The position numbers and the translations under genes were made by a program. Shown one piece after another: positions 42,528 to 50,919 of a stretch of 64,000 nt of DNA (the first letter of the stretch is position 1; every line of letters begins with the position of its first letter). Location of the stretch: positions 23,600 through 87,599 of the forward strand of contig JAJDAJ010000028.1 of assembly GCA_029261925.1 (NCBI GenBank). Direction: 5' to 3'. This DNA comes from Deltaproteobacteria bacterium (GTDB lineage: Bacteria; Myxococcota_A; UBA9160; SZUA-336). The notes under the pieces are model-generated. The model worked only from the letters and a program-made list of their open reading frames with translations. It had not been told where the DNA came from and made no database searches.

Positions 42528-43547
42528 CTACCTCCCGGCCCGGCGGTTCGGCGCGTCCCAGACCCCGGGGTTCGCCAGGCGCACGGGCCGCTCTCCCTGC
42601 AGTGCGGCGAGCATCTCGCGCGCCACGGTGCTGGCGAGCCGCGGCAGCGCCTCGCGGACCCAGCCGCCGATGTGCGGCGTCAAGACGACGGTGTCGAGGT
42701 CGAACAGCGGGTGGCCATCGGGCGCGGGCTCGGGATCGAAGACGTCGACCCCCGCGCCCGCGATCCGCCCGGCGCGCAGCGCATCGACCAGGGCCGCCTC
42801 GTCCACGGTGCCGCCGCGCGAGCAGTTGATCAGGTAGGCATGCGGCGGCATCGCGGCCAGCTCCGCCTCGCCCACGATGTGCCGGCTCTCGTCGGTCAGG
42901 GGAAGGCAGAGCACGACGAAGTCGCAGCGCCCCAGGAGAGCGGGCAGGTCCCGGCGCCGGCGGATCAGCTCGACACCCTGACGCCGGGCCTCGACCGGAT
43001 CGAAGTACGGATCGTAGGCGAGCACCTCCATGTCGAACGCGAGCCGCGCCTTGCGCGCGAGGTCGCGCCCGATGAAGCCGAATCCCAGGATCCCCAGCGT
43101 CTTGCCGCCGATCTCCTCGGGGAAGCCGGGGAAGCCGTCGCCGCTGAAGTGCCCGCGGTCCAGGAAGCGCTTCCCGGCGTGCATGGAGCGGTCGGCGTAG
43201 CCGATGCGCTTGGCCAGCGAGAGCATGAGGCCCAGCGCGTGCTCGGCGACGGCCGAGTACTGCGCCCCGGCGGCGTAGACCACGGCGATGCCGCGCTCGC
43301 TCGCGGCGGCCACGTCGATGCTCTCGTAGCCGGAGCCCGGGAACCCGATCACCTCGAGCCGCGGAGCGCGGTCCATGAGCTCGGCCGTGACCGGGGACGC
43401 GGCGCAGAGGCCGTGCGCCTCCGCCAGCGCCGCGTCGAACGCGGCGGCGTCGAGGCCCTGGCCATCCACCAGGTCGACCTCCTTGCGCAGCAGCTCCTCG
43501 CCGACCGGGTGGAGCATCGGGGACGGCAGGAGCACGCGCTTGCGCAT
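42528..43547 (-). CDS. D-isomer-specific 2-hydroxyacid dehydrogenase
   Basis: This 339-residue NAD-dependent enzyme has the cofactor motif GILGFGFIG (residues 152-160) and the catalytic triad Arg244 (NCSRGGTVDE), Glu273 (DPEP) and His292 (LTPHIGG). It reduces 2-oxoacids to D-2-hydroxyacids or the reverse, as in glyoxylate, phosphoglycerate or formate relatives. ATG 43547. Last gene of a leftward unit with the cupin (34 bp upstream) and amidohydrolase, a combination consistent with decarboxylation or processing of small ring-cleavage acids. Confidence 0.9.
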   Translation of the reverse strand: MRKRVLLPSPMLHPVGEELLRKEVDLVDGQGLDAAAFDAALAEAHGLCAASPVTAELMDRAPRLEVIGFPGSGYESIDVAAASERGIAVVYAAGAQYSAVAEHALGLMLSLAKRIGYADRSMHAGKRFLDRGHFSGDGFPGFPEEIGGKTLGILGFGFIGRDLARKARLAFDMEVLAYDPYFDPVEARRQGVELIRRRRDLPALLGRCDFVVLCLPLTDESRHIVGEAELAAMPPHAYLINCSRGGTVDEAALVDALRAGRIAGAGVDVFDPEPAPDGHPLFDLDTVVLTPHIGGWVREALPRLASTVAREMLAALQGERPVRLANPGVWDAPNRRAGR

Positions 43548-43581
43548 CGGGAACCTCCGCGAGCGGCGCGCGCTGCGCGCC

Positions 43582-43911
43582 TCACGCCACCTTGTACTTG
43601 GCCTTTCGCGGGCGGACGACCACGAAGGTCAGCGGCTCGTCGTCGCCGGCGACCAGCGCGTACTCCTCGTCGGCGTCGATCACGAGGACGGATCCGGCCT
43701 CGAGCTCCCGATCGCCGACCCGCGCGGATCCCGAGAGGATCACGGTCACCTCGGTCTCCGAGTGACTGTGCAGCCCGATCTCGTAGCCGGGCGGAACCTG
43801 TGTCATGTGCACGTACGGGTCGTTTTCCCGGATGTACTGCATGAGCGGCGCGCCCTCGACGCCACCGTGAGGTGCCAGCTTGCGATCGGACGGTGCGAGG
43901 ATCGTTGCCAT
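43582..43911 (-). CDS. Cupin-domain protein
   Basis: This 109-residue small cupin shows the first metal motif in IGLHSHSETEVTVILSGSARV (H-x-H-x4-E-like with H48/H50 and E52) and the second in GSVLVIDADEEYALVAGDDEPLTFVVV, where the usual His is not obvious. Such proteins are isomerases, dioxygenases or regulatory sensors. ATG 43911, between the amidohydrolase and D-2-hydroxyacid dehydrogenase genes. Function not predicted. Confidence 0.8.
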   Translation of the reverse strand: MATILAPSDRKLAPHGGVEGAPLMQYIRENDPYVHMTQVPPGYEIGLHSHSETEVTVILSGSARVGDRELEAGSVLVIDADEEYALVAGDDEPLTFVVVRPRKAKYKVA

Positions 43912-43961
43912 GGCCGGATGATACACCCGCGGCCCGGCGGCGCGCGAGGCGCGGCGGGGCG

Positions 43962-45116
43962 TCAGGTCCAGCGCGGGCGATCGAGCTTGAAGTACTCGCG
44001 GGCGTTGTCGCGCAGGATCTGCCGGGCCTCGTCTTCCGGGACGTCCGCGAACTGGTCCTCGACGATCTTGCGGGAGTGCGGCCAGTCGCACTGCACGTGC
44101 GGGAAGTCCGTGGACCACTGGATGTTCCCGATGCCGATGTCGTGGCGCACCTTGAGCCCGAAACGGTCGACCTGGAACCCCCAGTGGAAGTGCCGGTCCA
44201 CGTACCAGCTCGGCGGGTGGGGCCAGTCGGCGTCCGACCAGTAACGATGGCGGCGCCAGTTCTCGTCGGCGTCTTCCTTGAACTCGGGAATCCAGCCGAT
44301 CTGGGTCTCGGCGAAGAAGAAGCGCAGCTCCGGGAAGCGGTCCAGCGTGCCGTGCTGGATCAGCTGGATGACGGGCCCGCCCCGCGTTGCGGTCTTGGAG
44401 AGCATCCCGGTCATCGGCGCGAAGTTGAACAGGCCCGCGCGATCCGCCGCGGCGGCCTCGGCGGCGGCCCCGCCCCCGAAGCTCACGTGCGCGGTCAGCG
44501 GCATGTCGAGCTCGACCGCGACCTGCCAGAAGCGATCGTCCTGCTCTGGAACCGGCGCGAGCCCGCCGTTCGGCCAGGAGTGCAGCACCACGCCGCGGAT
44601 CCCGGGCAGCCTCGCCACGCGCCGCAGCTCGGCGATCTGGTCGTCGACGCAGGTGGCCGGAAGAATCGCGAGCCCGAGGAGTCGCTCCCGATCCACGGCG
44701 GTGTACTCCTGCGAGAGCCAGTCGTTGTAGCCGCATGCGATGGCCACGTAGGCCTCCGGCGGCAGGCCGCCGGTGTCGAGCGTGCGCTGGCCGGAGACCG
44801 CCGGGAACAGCAGCTCGGCGTGGACGCCGTCCTCGTCCATCTCGCGCAGCCGCTGCACGCCGTCGCCCGCGCCCACGAGGCCCTCGTCGTAGCTCACGCC
44901 GGTGGTCCTGAGGTTCTCCCAGCCGCGTCCCGCCGAGAAGTTCAGGCCCAGCGGCACGGGGGTCTCGCGCCCGTGGATCGCCCAGGCGTCGCCGCCGTTC
45001 GGGAGCTGGACGACCTTCGGGCAGTACTTCCGGAACTGCGCCTCGACGTACGGCTCCCACATCCAGGGGGGCACCTCGAGGTGCGAGTCGGTGGAGATGA
45101 GTTCCAGGTCGCGCAT
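43962..45116 (-). CDS. Amidohydrolase-2 family protein
   Basis: This 384-residue member of the COG2159 group starts at ATG 45116 (MRDLELISTDSHLEVP) with GGGAGAGAAG upstream; the longer open frame is not used. TDSHLEVP is the D-x-H metal site, PLTAHVSFGGG the strand-5 His, and IQWSTDFPHVQCDWP the C-terminal Asp motif. RFPELRFFFAETQIGWIPEF is typical of family members acting on large hydrophobic acids. First gene of a three-gene unit with the cupin and hydroxyacid dehydrogenase. Confidence 0.86.
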   Translation of the reverse strand: MRDLELISTDSHLEVPPWMWEPYVEAQFRKYCPKVVQLPNGGDAWAIHGRETPVPLGLNFSAGRGWENLRTTGVSYDEGLVGAGDGVQRLREMDEDGVHAELLFPAVSGQRTLDTGGLPPEAYVAIACGYNDWLSQEYTAVDRERLLGLAILPATCVDDQIAELRRVARLPGIRGVVLHSWPNGGLAPVPEQDDRFWQVAVELDMPLTAHVSFGGGAAAEAAAADRAGLFNFAPMTGMLSKTATRGGPVIQLIQHGTLDRFPELRFFFAETQIGWIPEFKEDADENWRRHRYWSDADWPHPPSWYVDRHFHWGFQVDRFGLKVRHDIGIGNIQWSTDFPHVQCDWPHSRKIVEDQFADVPEDEARQILRDNAREYFKLDRPRWT

Positions 45117-45286
45117 GGCTTCTCTCCCGGGTGCCGGCGTCGAGTGTACACCGGGGCGGGGACGTGATCGGGCAGGCTCCGCGAGCACGCGCAGGCGGGT
45201 TGACCCGCGGGCCGGCGCGGCGGACAGCTGGTAGGCTGGGTCGCCGCGGGCGGCGGACGGGCACGTCGCCGCACTGGAGGATGCAG

Positions 45287-46186
45287 GTGCGCTGGGAACG
45301 TGGACGTCGCAGCCGGAATCTCGAGGATCGGCGCGCGCAGGGCGCCGGCCGGCGCACCGGGCGCCTGCGGCTCCCGCTGCCGGCCGGGCGCGGCGGAAAG
45401 CTGAGCCTGACCAGCCTCCTGATCATGGTGGGCCTCTACTTCCTGATCGGACCGGAGGCGCTGCAGGGACTGGGCGGTCTGGGGGGCGGAGGCCTCCCCG
45501 GCGGGGCACAGGTGGGGCTGCCCGGGGGCGGCTCCGGCGACGTGGCCAGCGGTCCCCTGCGGACCACGCCCGCAGAGGACGAGCTGGTCGAGTTCGTCTC
45601 GTTCGTGCTCGACGACGCGCAGCAGACCTGGGCACGGCTGCTACCCGGCTATCGCGAGGCGAAGCTCGTGCTCTACCGGGACACGACGCGCTCGGCCTGC
45701 GGGGTGGGGCAGGCCCAGATGGGGCCCTTCTACTGTCCCGGCGACGAGAAGGTGTACGTCGACCTGTCGTTCTATGGGGAGCTCCGCTCGCGCTTCGGTG
45801 CCCCGGGAGACTTCGCGCAGGCCTACGTGCTCGCGCACGAGCTGGGCCACCACGTGCAGCACCTGACGGGAACCGAGGCGCGCGTGCGCCGCGCGCAGCG
45901 CTCCAGCCCGGGGGACGCCAACGAGCTCTCGGTCGCGATGGAGCTGCAGGCCGACTGCCTCGCGGGGGTCTGGGGCCATGCCGCCGCGCAGCGCGGCATC
46001 CTGGAGCGAGGCGACGTCGAGGAGGGGCTGCGCGCTGCGGGCGCGATCGGCGACGATCGCATCCAGGGCATGGCCGGACGCGCCGTCCAGCCCGAGTCGT
46101 TCACGCACGGCTCCTCGGCGCAGCGTCAGCAGTGGCTGGGTCGCGGGCTGGACTCGGGCGATCCCGCCGCCTGCGACTCCCTGTAG
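45287..46186 (+). CDS. ypfJ: YpfJ-type neutral zinc metallopeptidase
   Basis: This 299-residue protein starts V(M)RWERGRRSRNLEDRR, a Gly/Arg-rich cytoplasmic segment, followed by one transmembrane helix (LSLTSLLIMVGLYFLIG, residues 39-55) and a periplasmic domain with H184-E185-L-G-H188-H, a Glu in MELQADCLAGVWG, and Cys138/Cys150. The start is decided by the ribosome site: GGAGG (45276-45280) abuts an in-frame ATG at 45281 but is 6 nt from GTG 45287, and family members begin MRW. The family is PF04228, of unknown substrate. Confidence 0.87.
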   Translation: MRWERGRRSRNLEDRRAQGAGRRTGRLRLPLPAGRGGKLSLTSLLIMVGLYFLIGPEALQGLGGLGGGGLPGGAQVGLPGGGSGDVASGPLRTTPAEDELVEFVSFVLDDAQQTWARLLPGYREAKLVLYRDTTRSACGVGQAQMGPFYCPGDEKVYVDLSFYGELRSRFGAPGDFAQAYVLAHELGHHVQHLTGTEARVRRAQRSSPGDANELSVAMELQADCLAGVWGHAAAQRGILERGDVEEGLRAAGAIGDDRIQGMAGRAVQPESFTHGSSAQRQQWLGRGLDSGDPAACDSL

Positions 46187-46201
46187 GCGCGGTGCCGGCG
46201 C

Positions 46202-46426
46202 TCAGGAGGCGTCGCGGTCGACGCGCTTCTCGGCGTCGTCGCGGCGCAGGCTCGCCAGGAGCGCGGTCGCGGCCGCGAGCATCAGCTCGTCGATCAGTGG
46301 CAGGCCGTCGGGGATGATCAGGTCCGCCACGAACAGGCCGCCCATGAGCAGCACCAGGCGCGGGAAACGCAGGCGACTCGCCCAGCGACCGAAGAGCAGC
46401 GGAACGCTCCAGCGACCCGCGCTCAT
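46202..46426 (-). CDS. Small two-helix membrane protein (DUF6116-like)
   Basis: This 74-residue protein has a basic N terminus (GRWASRLRFP), a hydrophobic hairpin (LVLLMGGLFVADLIIPDGLPLIDELMLAAATALLASL) and a charged tail. RLRFPxLxLL-x-LF-x-D-x-xIPD-x-xPxIDE is the conserved pattern of DUF6116-like proteins found across Proteobacteria. ATG 46426; convergent with ypfJ with a 15-bp gap. Function unknown. Confidence 0.65.
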   Translation of the reverse strand: MSAGRWSVPLLFGRWASRLRFPRLVLLMGGLFVADLIIPDGLPLIDELMLAAATALLASLRRDDAEKRVDRDAS

Positions 46427-46651
46427 GCCCGCGGGCTCCGGACCGCTCTCGTGCTCGCCGCGCCACTCACGGACCGCAGTCTAGGCAGTATCGCCGCAGC
46501 GGCCCAGGCGCCCCGGCGCACGACGTGCCCGGGCGCCCGCCCGCTGAGCCCGGCAACCGCGGACCCCCGAGTGCTTCCGCGGGCCCCCACGGCACGCGCC
46601 GTCTGCGATAAGGTGCGGCCCGGCGCGGCGGGAGCGCGAGAGGAGAGCGAC

Positions 46652-47110
46652 GTGGCGAGCAATCCCATGAGCGAGAAGGAGTTCCGGCGCCTGCGCCAGT
46701 TCATCAAGCCGTTCTCGCGCCTGAACACCTGGGTGTACCGCCTGACGAACGGGCGCCTGATGGGCGAGCTGCAGGGCCGCCCGGTGGTGCTGATCACGAT
46801 GACGGGCGCGAGGAGCGGCAAGAAGCGGACCATCCCGCTGATGTACGTGCCCTACAAGGACGGCGTGATCATCGTCGCGTCGCAGGGCGGGGCGCCCGAG
46901 TCGCCCGTCTGGTACCGCAACCTGATCGCCCATCCCGACATCGAGGCCCAGTACCGGGATCGCAGGATGAAGCTGCGGGCGCGGCAGGTGGACGACGCCG
47001 AGAAGGCCGCGATCTGGCCGATCTGCGTCGAGCACTATCCGCCGTTCGAGGACTACCAGGCGCGCACGGACCGGAACATCCCGGTCTTCGTCTGCGAGCC
47101 GCGCGACTGA
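46652..47110 (+). CDS. F420H2-dependent quinone reductase/Ddn-like split-barrel protein
   Basis: This 152-residue protein has the nitroreductase/quinone reductase (PF04075) core: FSRLNTWVYRLTNGRLMGELQGRPVVLITMTGARSGKKRTIPLMYVPYKDGVIIVASQGG, then SPVWYRNLIAHPDIEAQYRDRRMKLRARQV. Members bind F420. GTG 46652 is the start because AGGAG lies 6 nt upstream; the in-frame ATG five codons later lacks a site. It precedes the LLM gene by 12 bp, so the two putative F420 enzymes are in one operon. The family name rests on actinobacterial enzymes; the cofactor in this organism is unverified. Confidence 0.82.
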   Translation: MASNPMSEKEFRRLRQFIKPFSRLNTWVYRLTNGRLMGELQGRPVVLITMTGARSGKKRTIPLMYVPYKDGVIIVASQGGAPESPVWYRNLIAHPDIEAQYRDRRMKLRARQVDDAEKAAIWPICVEHYPPFEDYQARTDRNIPVFVCEPRD

Positions 47111-47122
47111 GGAAGGCGGGCC

Positions 47123-48103
47123 ATGATCAAGCTCGGAACCAACCTGCCCGAGCACCTGATCGGCAAGGACCAGGGCGCACTCGCGGAGTTTCTCTCGGCG
47201 ATCGAGGATCTGGGCTACGCGTACGTCACGGTCGGCGACCACGTGCTGGGCGCCGACACCAGCGTGCGCCCGGACTGGAAGCCCTTCTTCGGCAAGCCGC
47301 CGCTCTACGATCGCCACATGGTGTGGCACGAGCCGCTCGTGCTCTTCGGCTACCTGGCGGCGCTCACCCGGACGCTGGAGCTCTGCACCGGAATCCTGAT
47401 CAGCCCGCAGCGCCAGACCGTGCTGCTCGCCAAGCAGGCGACCGAGGCCGACGTCCTCACCGGCGGGCGCATCCGCTTCGTGATCGCCGCGGGCTGGAAC
47501 GACGTGGAGTACGAGGCGCTCGGCGTCGACTTCCGCAAGCGCGGTAAGATCATGGAGGAGCAGCTCGTGCTGCTGCGCAAGCTCTGGAGCCAGGAGGTGG
47601 TCAGCTACAACGGCCATCACCACACCGTGACGGCGGCCGGCATCAACCCGCTGCCGACGCACGGTCGCATCCCGCTCTGGATCGGCGGTCAGTCGAAGGT
47701 CGTGCTGCGCCGCACCGGACGGCTCGGTGACGGCTGGTTCCCGTACTACCCGTGGTTCAGCGAGCCCCAGCTCCAGGCCGATCTCGAGCTGATCCACGCC
47801 GCCGCGCGGGAGGCGGGGCGTGATCCCGGGGAGGTCGGCATCGAGGGTGCCGTGTACTTCGCCGACCCGCGCTTCGAGATGCCGCCCGGCGGCCGCGAGC
47901 CGCCGGAGACCCTCGAAGACTGCGTGGAGTACGCGCACTGGTGGAAGAAGTTCGGCGCGAATCGCTTCTGGGTCACGGCACCCTGGGCGGACCTCGGTCC
48001 CGAGGAGACGGGCGTTCGCGAGCCGGGCAAGAAGTGGAGCGGGATCGAGAAGCGCCTGCGCGAGCTCGAGCGCTTCCGCGAGGCCGTCGGCGCCGACTTC
48101 TGA
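47123..48103 (+). CDS. LLM class F420-dependent oxidoreductase
   Basis: This 326-residue TIM-barrel protein starts MIKLGTNLPEHLIGKDQG. Family motifs are LELCTGILISPQRQTVLLAKQATEADVLTGGRIRFVIAAGWNDVEYEALG and the late PLWIGGQSKVVLRRTGRLGDGWFPYYP. It is 29 residues longer than the LLM protein at 6097, with an insertion around the DADTS/RPDWKPFF loop and another near RFEMPPGGREPPE. It is read between the F420-reductase-like gene and an alpha/beta hydrolase, suggesting a reduction or oxygenation followed by ester or lactone hydrolysis. Confidence 0.88.
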   Translation: MIKLGTNLPEHLIGKDQGALAEFLSAIEDLGYAYVTVGDHVLGADTSVRPDWKPFFGKPPLYDRHMVWHEPLVLFGYLAALTRTLELCTGILISPQRQTVLLAKQATEADVLTGGRIRFVIAAGWNDVEYEALGVDFRKRGKIMEEQLVLLRKLWSQEVVSYNGHHHTVTAAGINPLPTHGRIPLWIGGQSKVVLRRTGRLGDGWFPYYPWFSEPQLQADLELIHAAAREAGRDPGEVGIEGAVYFADPRFEMPPGGREPPETLEDCVEYAHWWKKFGANRFWVTAPWADLGPEETGVREPGKKWSGIEKRLRELERFREAVGADF

Positions 48104-48132
48104 GCGGCAGCGAGCGGGATACACTGCGCTCG

Positions 48133-49026
48133 ATGCCGCCTCCGGTGAGCTTCTTCGACGTCGGCGACGGCGAGCGCCTCGCGACCTGGATCTTCGAGCC
48201 GCCCGCTGGCGTCACGCCGCGGCCGCAGCTCCTGTTCTGCCTGCCGGGGGGCTCGTACTCCAAGGCCTACTGGCATCTCGAGGTGCCCGGGCACCCGGGC
48301 TACTCCTGCGCGGAGCACCTGGCGCGGCACGGCTACACGGTGATCGCGGTCGATCACCTCGGCGTGGGCGAGAGCACGCGACCGCCGGGACGCACGCTGA
48401 CGCTCGAGCGTCTGGCCGGGGCGAACGCGCGGCTGGTGGAGCGCGTCGTCGAGCACATGGCACTCGAGGCCCCGGTACCGGTCGCGATCGGGCACTCGAT
48501 GGGCGGCCTGCTGGCGGTCTACCAGCAGTCCCTGCACCGTTCGTTCGCCGCGCTCGCGGTCCTCGGCTTCCCGCACGGCGTGATGGACCTGCGGGGAGGG
48601 AGGGCCTCGCTGCCCACGCGCGAGCAGGTCGAGGCCGCGGCGGCCGCGGGAAAGCTCGACGCGCCCGCGCTGCTCGATCGCAGGCCCCTGCACCCCCTGT
48701 TCCACTGGGACGACGTGCCCGCCGCCGTGATCGAGGCCGACGACGCCGCCGCGACGCCCACACCCGGGATCGCCGGGGCGATCGGCATCGTGCCGTACAT
48801 CGGGGCGGACCATGCGGCGCGCATCGACGTCCCCGTGCTGGTCGGCTTCGGCGAGCGCGACAACGCCCGCGACGCGTGGGCCGAGGTCGCGCCCTATCGC
48901 TCGGCCCCCGACGTCACGCTGGTGGTGCTGCCGCGCTCCGGGCACTGCCACAACCTCGCGTCGACACGCACCGTGCTCTGGGATCGCCTGGCGCGCTGGA
49001 TCGCGTCGGTCACGGACCGGGGCTGA
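48133..49026 (+). CDS. Alpha/beta-fold hydrolase
   Basis: This 297-residue serine hydrolase has nucleophile Ser122 in IGHSMGGLLAV, an Asp candidate in GFGERDNARDA and His in PRSGHCHNLA. CLPGGSYSKAYW gives the oxyanion loop, and VDHLGVGEST the usual turn. A cap domain lies between residues 150 and 215. ATG 48133, 29 bp after the LLM gene. Likely substrate is an ester or lactone produced by the oxidoreductases upstream, by inference. Confidence 0.86.
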   Translation: MPPPVSFFDVGDGERLATWIFEPPAGVTPRPQLLFCLPGGSYSKAYWHLEVPGHPGYSCAEHLARHGYTVIAVDHLGVGESTRPPGRTLTLERLAGANARLVERVVEHMALEAPVPVAIGHSMGGLLAVYQQSLHRSFAALAVLGFPHGVMDLRGGRASLPTREQVEAAAAAGKLDAPALLDRRPLHPLFHWDDVPAAVIEADDAAATPTPGIAGAIGIVPYIGADHAARIDVPVLVGFGERDNARDAWAEVAPYRSAPDVTLVVLPRSGHCHNLASTRTVLWDRLARWIASVTDRG

Positions 49027-49083
49027 GGCCGGCAGCGCACGGAGGTCCCCGAGGGGTCCGACCGCGGCGGGCGGGCCGATCCG

Positions 49084-49263
49084 TCAGCCCGTGAGGTCGA
49101 TCTGGCTGCCGAGCGCGGGGTCCACCGGGACCGGTGCGACGGCGCCCGCCGCCTCGATCAGGTCGACCGCTGCCTCGCCCTCGACCTGCTGCTGCTCGTG
49201 GGCGTGCTTCGCGGCCTGGACCGCCTGCTGCTGTGCAGCCGCGGTGCTCGAGTCGACGTGCAT
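49084..49263 (-). CDS. YjfB-like small protein (putative motility family)
   Basis: A short 59-residue gene with GGAG 6 nt before ATG 49263. It begins MHVDSSTAAAQQQAVQAAKH and continues with an amphipathic helix (EQQQVEGEAAVDLIEAAG) and the ending GSQIDLTG. The pattern of an N-terminal Ser/Gln-rich stretch, EGEAA-x-x-LIE and a C-terminal G-x-x-[VIL]-D resembles the YjfB family, annotated 'putative motility protein' without a known role. It is alone between the alpha/beta hydrolase (convergent) and the HspQ gene. Confidence 0.6.
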   Translation of the reverse strand: MHVDSSTAAAQQQAVQAAKHAHEQQQVEGEAAVDLIEAAGAVAPVPVDPALGSQIDLTG

Positions 49264-49407
49264 GGGGGGCTCCGGTGAGAGGGGCTCGAGGTGCGCTCAT
49301 CGACCCCGGGAGCCCGCGGCTTCAGCCCCGGTCCCGGATCGCGCGCGGCGGTGGAAGCCTGCGCCGGCCCCCGACAGGAGGGGACAGCCGCGCCGGGGTC
49401 GCGGCGC

Positions 49408-49740
49408 TCAGGCGCGCGGCGCGCCGGGCACGTGACGGCCGTCGCGGAAGCCGGTGAAGAAGCGGTCGAGCAGGGGATGGCGCACGGGCTGGCCCGACGG
49501 GTCGGGCTCGAGGTTGCGCTCGGCGACGTAGGTGGTCGATTCCGAGCCGTCCACGAGAACGTGGTACCAGGGCCGGTCGCGCGGCGGGCGACTCACGGCG
49601 TTCTGGTCGTACCAGGCATCGTCGAGCGAGAAGACCGGATCGACGTCGAAGACCACGCCGCGGTAGCCGAAGCGCCGGTGCAGCACCAGCTGACCCGGCC
49701 CGAAGCTCGCCTCGACCATGGTCGGTGCCGTCGTGTCCAT
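49408..49740 (-). CDS. HspQ/YccV-like hemimethylated-DNA-binding domain protein (copy 2)
   Basis: This 110-residue second HspQ-domain protein has FGPGQLVLHRRFGYRGVVFDVDPVF, PWYHVLVDGSESTTYVAERNLEPDPSGQPVRHP and FFTGFRDGRHVPGAP. The blocks align with copy 1 at 16321 (GVIFDVDPEF, YVSEQNLVPD, GPVRHP), so they are paralogues of differing sequence. ATG 49740. It lies 37 bp downstream of the ExbD-like gene and may be co-transcribed with that operon. HspQ is known as a Lon adaptor and DNA-binding heat-shock protein. Confidence 0.85.
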   Translation of the reverse strand: MDTTAPTMVEASFGPGQLVLHRRFGYRGVVFDVDPVFSLDDAWYDQNAVSRPPRDRPWYHVLVDGSESTTYVAERNLEPDPSGQPVRHPLLDRFFTGFRDGRHVPGAPRA

Positions 49741-49777
49741 CCCCGGAGCGTAGCGCGATCGCGCGGCACGCGGAGGC

Positions 49778-50191
49778 TCAGCCGCCCTCCGCGGCCACGA
49801 CCAGCGGCAGGCCGGCGCGGGCCGCGGCGGTCATCGCCCGCAGCGCGTCCTCCCAGGGCACCTTCGCGCCCGCGCGCAGCGTCAGCGCCGCGGCCTCGCG
49901 ATCGCCGAGCGCGGCGTCGAGCGCGTCCAGGCCGCCCGGGAGCGGTGCCTCGTCGAGCCAGACGTGCGTGGTGCCGTCCGCGTCGGCGCGCAGCGTCACG
50001 TGGAGGCTGGCCGCGTCGCTCGCGCCGAGCGCCGCCGCGTCGCTCTGCGGCAGCTCCACGGGCGGCAGCGTCGCCTCGGCGGCGTGCGCCACCAGCCAGA
50101 CGATCGCCACCATCAGGGCCGCCATGATCAGCAGCATGATGTCGGGTGCCGCCTCGAGGCCGGTGGTCGCGGGCGTCGGCCGCGGCCTCAC
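49778..50191 (-). CDS. ExbD/TolR-like biopolymer transport protein
   Basis: This 137-residue protein has one transmembrane segment (APDIMLLIMAALMVAIVWLVA) with Asp17 at the position of the essential ExbD Asp, then a periplasmic domain (SLHVTLRADADGTTHVWLDEAPLP, AALTLRAGAKVPWEDALRAMTAAARAG) of the ExbD/TolR type. GTG 50191 overlaps the ExbB-like gene stop by 4 bp. Last core gene of the eight-gene envelope operon. It would form the ion-driven stator with the ExbB-like protein, transmitting force to a TonB/TolA-like partner. Confidence 0.8.
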   Translation of the reverse strand: MRPRPTPATTGLEAAPDIMLLIMAALMVAIVWLVAHAAEATLPPVELPQSDAAALGASDAASLHVTLRADADGTTHVWLDEAPLPGGLDALDAALGDREAAALTLRAGAKVPWEDALRAMTAAARAGLPLVVAAEGG

Positions 50192-50919
50192 GAGACGACC
50201 TCTCGCAGCGCCAGGCTCGCGTCGAGACTCGACCAGAGACGGTCGCGCACGCCCTCGCGCTGTGCCGCGGAGAGCGCCGGATCGAAGCGCACGCGCAGGG
50301 CCTCGGGCCGGCGCGCCTCGAGGGCCTCCACCAGGGCATCCATGCCCGCGGCATCGGCGCCCAGCCTCTGACCGTCGAGCTCGACGCAGAAGGTCTCGCC
50401 GGCGGCGCTCACGTGGGCGCTGGACCAGACCGGGTTGAGCGTCGCGAGCAGCAGCGTGCCGATCTGGAGGCCCAGGCCCGCGAGGGTCGAGGTCATGGCC
50501 GCGCCGAGTCCCCCGAGCAGCGCGGGCAGCTGGCCGAGGAACTCGCCGTGCTCCAGCGCGTCGAACGCGTGGCCGAGTCCCCAGACCGTGCCGCACAGAC
50601 CCAGGGCCGCGAACAGCGGCGCGAGCTGCGCCAGCTCGGGGCGCACCGGGCGGCGTGGCCCCGGCATCCCGCGGCGGCTGGCGAGCGCGCGCCCGGCCAG
50701 CCAGAGCACGCGCCCGGCGACCAGTGCCATCGGGATCCAGACCGGACCGATCGCGGCGCCGAGCCAGTGGGCGGCGTCGAGCAGCGCTCCGGTCGTCCAC
50801 GCGCCGACGCTGCTGATGCGGAAGAGCACCACGAGCCCGCCCAGCGCGATGCCCCCAGCGACCGCGGTCAGGGCGTCGCGCCAGACGGGTCGCCGCGCGA
50901 GCTCACCGGCCGCGCGCAT
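50188..50919 (-). CDS. ExbB/TolQ/MotA-like proton-channel protein
   Basis: This 243-residue protein has three or four transmembrane segments. The conserved channel block reads LAPLFAALGLCGTVWGLGHAFDALEHGEFLGQLPALLGGLGAAMTSTLAGLGLQI, the TolQ/ExbB signature, with G-T-V-x-G-L and A-L-x-T-x-x-G-L. An unusual C-terminal domain of about 70 residues (FCVELDGQRLGADAAG...) extends it beyond the usual cytoplasmic end. ATG 50919 lies 17 bp inside the end of the upstream gene. Partner: the ExbD-like protein. Confidence 0.8.
   Translation of the reverse strand: MRAAGELARRPVWRDALTAVAGGIALGGLVVLFRISSVGAWTTGALLDAAHWLGAAIGPVWIPMALVAGRVLWLAGRALASRRGMPGPRRPVRPELAQLAPLFAALGLCGTVWGLGHAFDALEHGEFLGQLPALLGGLGAAMTSTLAGLGLQIGTLLLATLNPVWSSAHVSAAGETFCVELDGQRLGADAAGMDALVEALEARRPEALRVRFDPALSAAQREGVRDRLWSSLDASLALREVVS

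Noticed and set aside
45281..45286. ATG 45281 as the start of the metallopeptidase
   Set aside because: The GGAGG box touches this ATG with no spacer; GTG 45287 has a 6-nt spacer and matches the family N terminus.
49027..49083. Hairpin after the alpha/beta hydrolase (GG-CCC/GGG-CC with a mismatch) as terminator
   Set aside because: The stem is short and contains a T-T mismatch; such structures are common by chance at this GC content.
49778..50919. ExbB/ExbD as the ordinary energiser of the ZnuD-like receptor at 57397
   Set aside because: They are embedded in a separate tightly coupled eight-gene operon with a transglycosylase and coiled-coil protein, and no canonical TonB C-terminal motif is seen.
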